From Nitrospirota bacterium (GTDB taxonomy: Bacteria > Nitrospirota > Thermodesulfovibrionia > UBA6902), in NCBI GenBank assembly GCA_016214845.1, contig JACRMS010000008.1, positions 42,693 through 106,692 on the forward strand: a DNA stretch of 64,000 nt, written 5' to 3'. The translations under genes and the position numbers were made by a program. Position 1 is the stretch's first letter. The number at the start of each line of letters is the position of its first letter. Below are positions 63,283 to 64,000 of this stretch, one piece after another. Under the pieces are notes generated by a model. That model saw nothing but the letters and a program-made list of their open reading frames with translations, was not told the DNA's origin and did not search any database.

Positions 63283-63744
63283 TTATGTACGTGACATCTG
63301 AAGTATCCATGCTTCCAGCTCGCTGTGGGACTTTGGCGCTCCGTCTATTCGCCCAAGAAGACGTCCGTTTCTATAGAGCAAAAAGGTTGGTGTGCCTTTG
63401 ACTGTAAACCGGCTTGAGAGGGCCGGCTCCCTGTCCACGTCTACCTTCAGCACTTTCAAAGAACCCGCCCTCCTTGCAGCGATATCATTAACAACAGGCT
63501 CGATCGCGCGGCAATGACCGCACCACTGCGCAAAAAATTCAACAAGCAAGAGCATGGGCCAATCGTTCACTTCACGGTCGAATGTTGAGGCAGCCGCGTA
63601 AACGGGCGTCCTTGGGAAATCAAGCGGGGCCTTGCATTTCCCGCATACCGGGCGGAGCCCGAGCTTGCCCGCTGGAAGCCGGTTAAGAGTATGACATGAT
63701 CTGCATCTCAGTAAAATAGAGCCAGTTTGCATAATGACCGGCAC
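63283..63744 (-). CDS. trxC: Thioredoxin 2-like protein (TrxC type)
   Basis: A 153-residue thioredoxin with an N-terminal zinc ribbon (RCRSCHTLNRLPA... CGKCKAPLD) and the redox site FFAQWCGHCRAIEP (WCGHC; classical Trx has WCGPC). The rest of the fold (KVLKVDVDREPALSSRFTVKGTPTFLLYRNGRLLGRIDGA) is typical. It is a cytosolic disulfide reductase. GTG at 63744 or ATG at 63732 (MQTGS) could be the start; neither has a good ribosome-binding site. Confidence 0.85.
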   Translation of the reverse strand: MPVIMQTGSILLRCRSCHTLNRLPAGKLGLRPVCGKCKAPLDFPRTPVYAAASTFDREVNDWPMLLLVEFFAQWCGHCRAIEPVVNDIAARRAGSLKVLKVDVDREPALSSRFTVKGTPTFLLYRNGRLLGRIDGAPKSHSELEAWILQMSRT

Positions 63745-63796
63745 GGCAAACAGGGGCCGTGCATTTAAATATTATTATATTCAAAGGCGTCAGGCA

Positions 63797-63867
63797 AGAG
63801 GTGCAGCTAAACAGAGGTGCGGCTAAACGCTGACAGCTTTTTTGCTGACAGCTTTTTTGCTGTTAGC
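63797..63867 (+). repeat. Adjacent short tandem duplications
   Basis: AGAGGTGC(A/G)GCTAAAC is present twice (63797-63828), followed by GCTGACAGCTTTTTT twice (63829-63858) and a third partial unit (GCTGTTAGC). They lie between trxC and the IS terminal region. Confidence 0.75.
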
Positions 63868-63875
63868 TAAAGTTC

Positions 63876-63909
63876 AAAAGTGCACACTTTAAGAATTAAA
63901 AGTGCACAC
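63876..63909. repeat. Duplicated IS terminal motif AAAAGTGCACAC
   Basis: Two copies of AAAAGTGCACAC at 63876-63887 and 63898-63909, 22 nt apart. The inner one encodes the transposase's last codons (VHF-stop). Multiple subterminal repeats are usual at IS21-type ends. Confidence 0.6.
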
Positions 63910-64000
63910 CTTCAAGGTCCTTGTTTTTGACGTTCTGAACGTCGAGCAAATTTCCGTTGCACCAGAATCTGACCTCAGACAATGTATTATTCAGTGGATA
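63896..64000 (-). CDS. Transposase/integrase-core protein, C-terminal end only
   Basis: An open frame enters from the window edge and ends at TAA 63896-63898. The 34 visible residues end in SEVRFWCNGNLLDVQ and NVKNKDLEGVHF. This (V)RFW...L.DVQ.VKN.DL.GVHF ending is the conserved C-terminal of DDE integrase-core transposases of the IS21/IS481 type. Only this tail is in the window, so intactness cannot be judged. Confidence 0.75.
   Translation of the reverse strand, partial: YPLNNTLSEVRFWCNGNLLDVQNVKNKDLEGVHF

Noticed and set aside
63797..63867. CRISPR-like array
   Set aside because: The repeats are direct tandem duplications without spacers, and no cas genes are present; no CRISPR array was found in the window.

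Overview
The window looks like a contig from an uncultured Gram-negative bacterium of roughly mid-40s %GC. The likeliest placement is Nitrospirota or a deltaproteobacterial relative. Supporting this are an exosortase/PEP-CTERM exopolysaccharide locus with sigma-54 type promoters, a fused DHH-CBS-CCA nucleotidyltransferase, a PagL-like outer-membrane lipid A deacylase, a TonB receptor, and several families of dispersed palindromic repeats. This assignment is inference from gene content, not a phylogeny.

Layout. 1-12.6 kb is an EPS/PEP-CTERM locus: chain-length protein (cut by the window edge), exporter, PrsT TPR lipoprotein, pseudo-receiver, sigma-54 activator with its histidine kinase, PEP-CTERM-associated acyltransferase, one PEP-CTERM protein, and four dTDP-rhamnose genes. 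Near-consensus -24/-12 promoters precede the pseudo-receiver/prsT operon and a PEP-CTERM gene. Weaker ones precede the second PEP-CTERM gene (57.8 kb) and a GAF/kinase/HD-GYP gene (12.9 kb). 12.9-21.3 kb holds that sensor, ispA-dxs-tlyA, a zinc-ribbon protein and two response regulators around a Cys-rich small protein. 21.4-27.7 kb has a geopeptide-like RiPP unit (a 34-residue precursor with Cys-Cys plus a radical SAM/SPASM maturase), a TonB receptor, an ABC-type binding protein and a membrane histidine kinase.

27.8-30.7 kb carries the DHH-CBS-CCA enzyme and a DUF3553-like protein. 30.7-41.0 kb is a type I restriction-modification defence island. On the minus strand it reads hsdM, fic, hsdS, a PHP-domain/coiled-coil ATPase (TrlF family), a relic of a second hsdR 5' end, an antitoxin-like gene and hsdR. 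A 53-codon gene bearing the Fic inhibitory motif lies convergently between fic and hsdS. 41.1-46.1 kb is gyrB-dnaN-dnaA, so the replication origin is probably near.

47.2-56.0 kb is an unusual biosynthetic cluster: ketosynthase, a second ketosynthase-like protein without the active-site Cys, ACP, CoA-acyltransferase/condensation-fold protein, FAD oxidoreductase, B12-binding radical SAM enzyme and AMP-forming ligase. A hicAB toxin-antitoxin pair lies inside it, and a composite repeat lies in inverted orientation on both sides of its core. 56.0-58.4 kb has a PagL-like protein, an esterase-like lipoprotein and the second PEP-CTERM protein. 58.4-63.7 kb has tRNA-Leu, rsgA between 34-bp direct repeats, ettA, a DEAD-box helicase and thioredoxin 2. 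The window ends in the C-terminus of an IS transposase.

The most interesting items are the Fic/anti-Fic pair plus PHP-ATPase inside the type I RM operon, the ketosynthase/B12-radical SAM cluster, the RiPP unit with a terminator-like hairpin between precursor and maturase, and the set of sigma-54 promoters.
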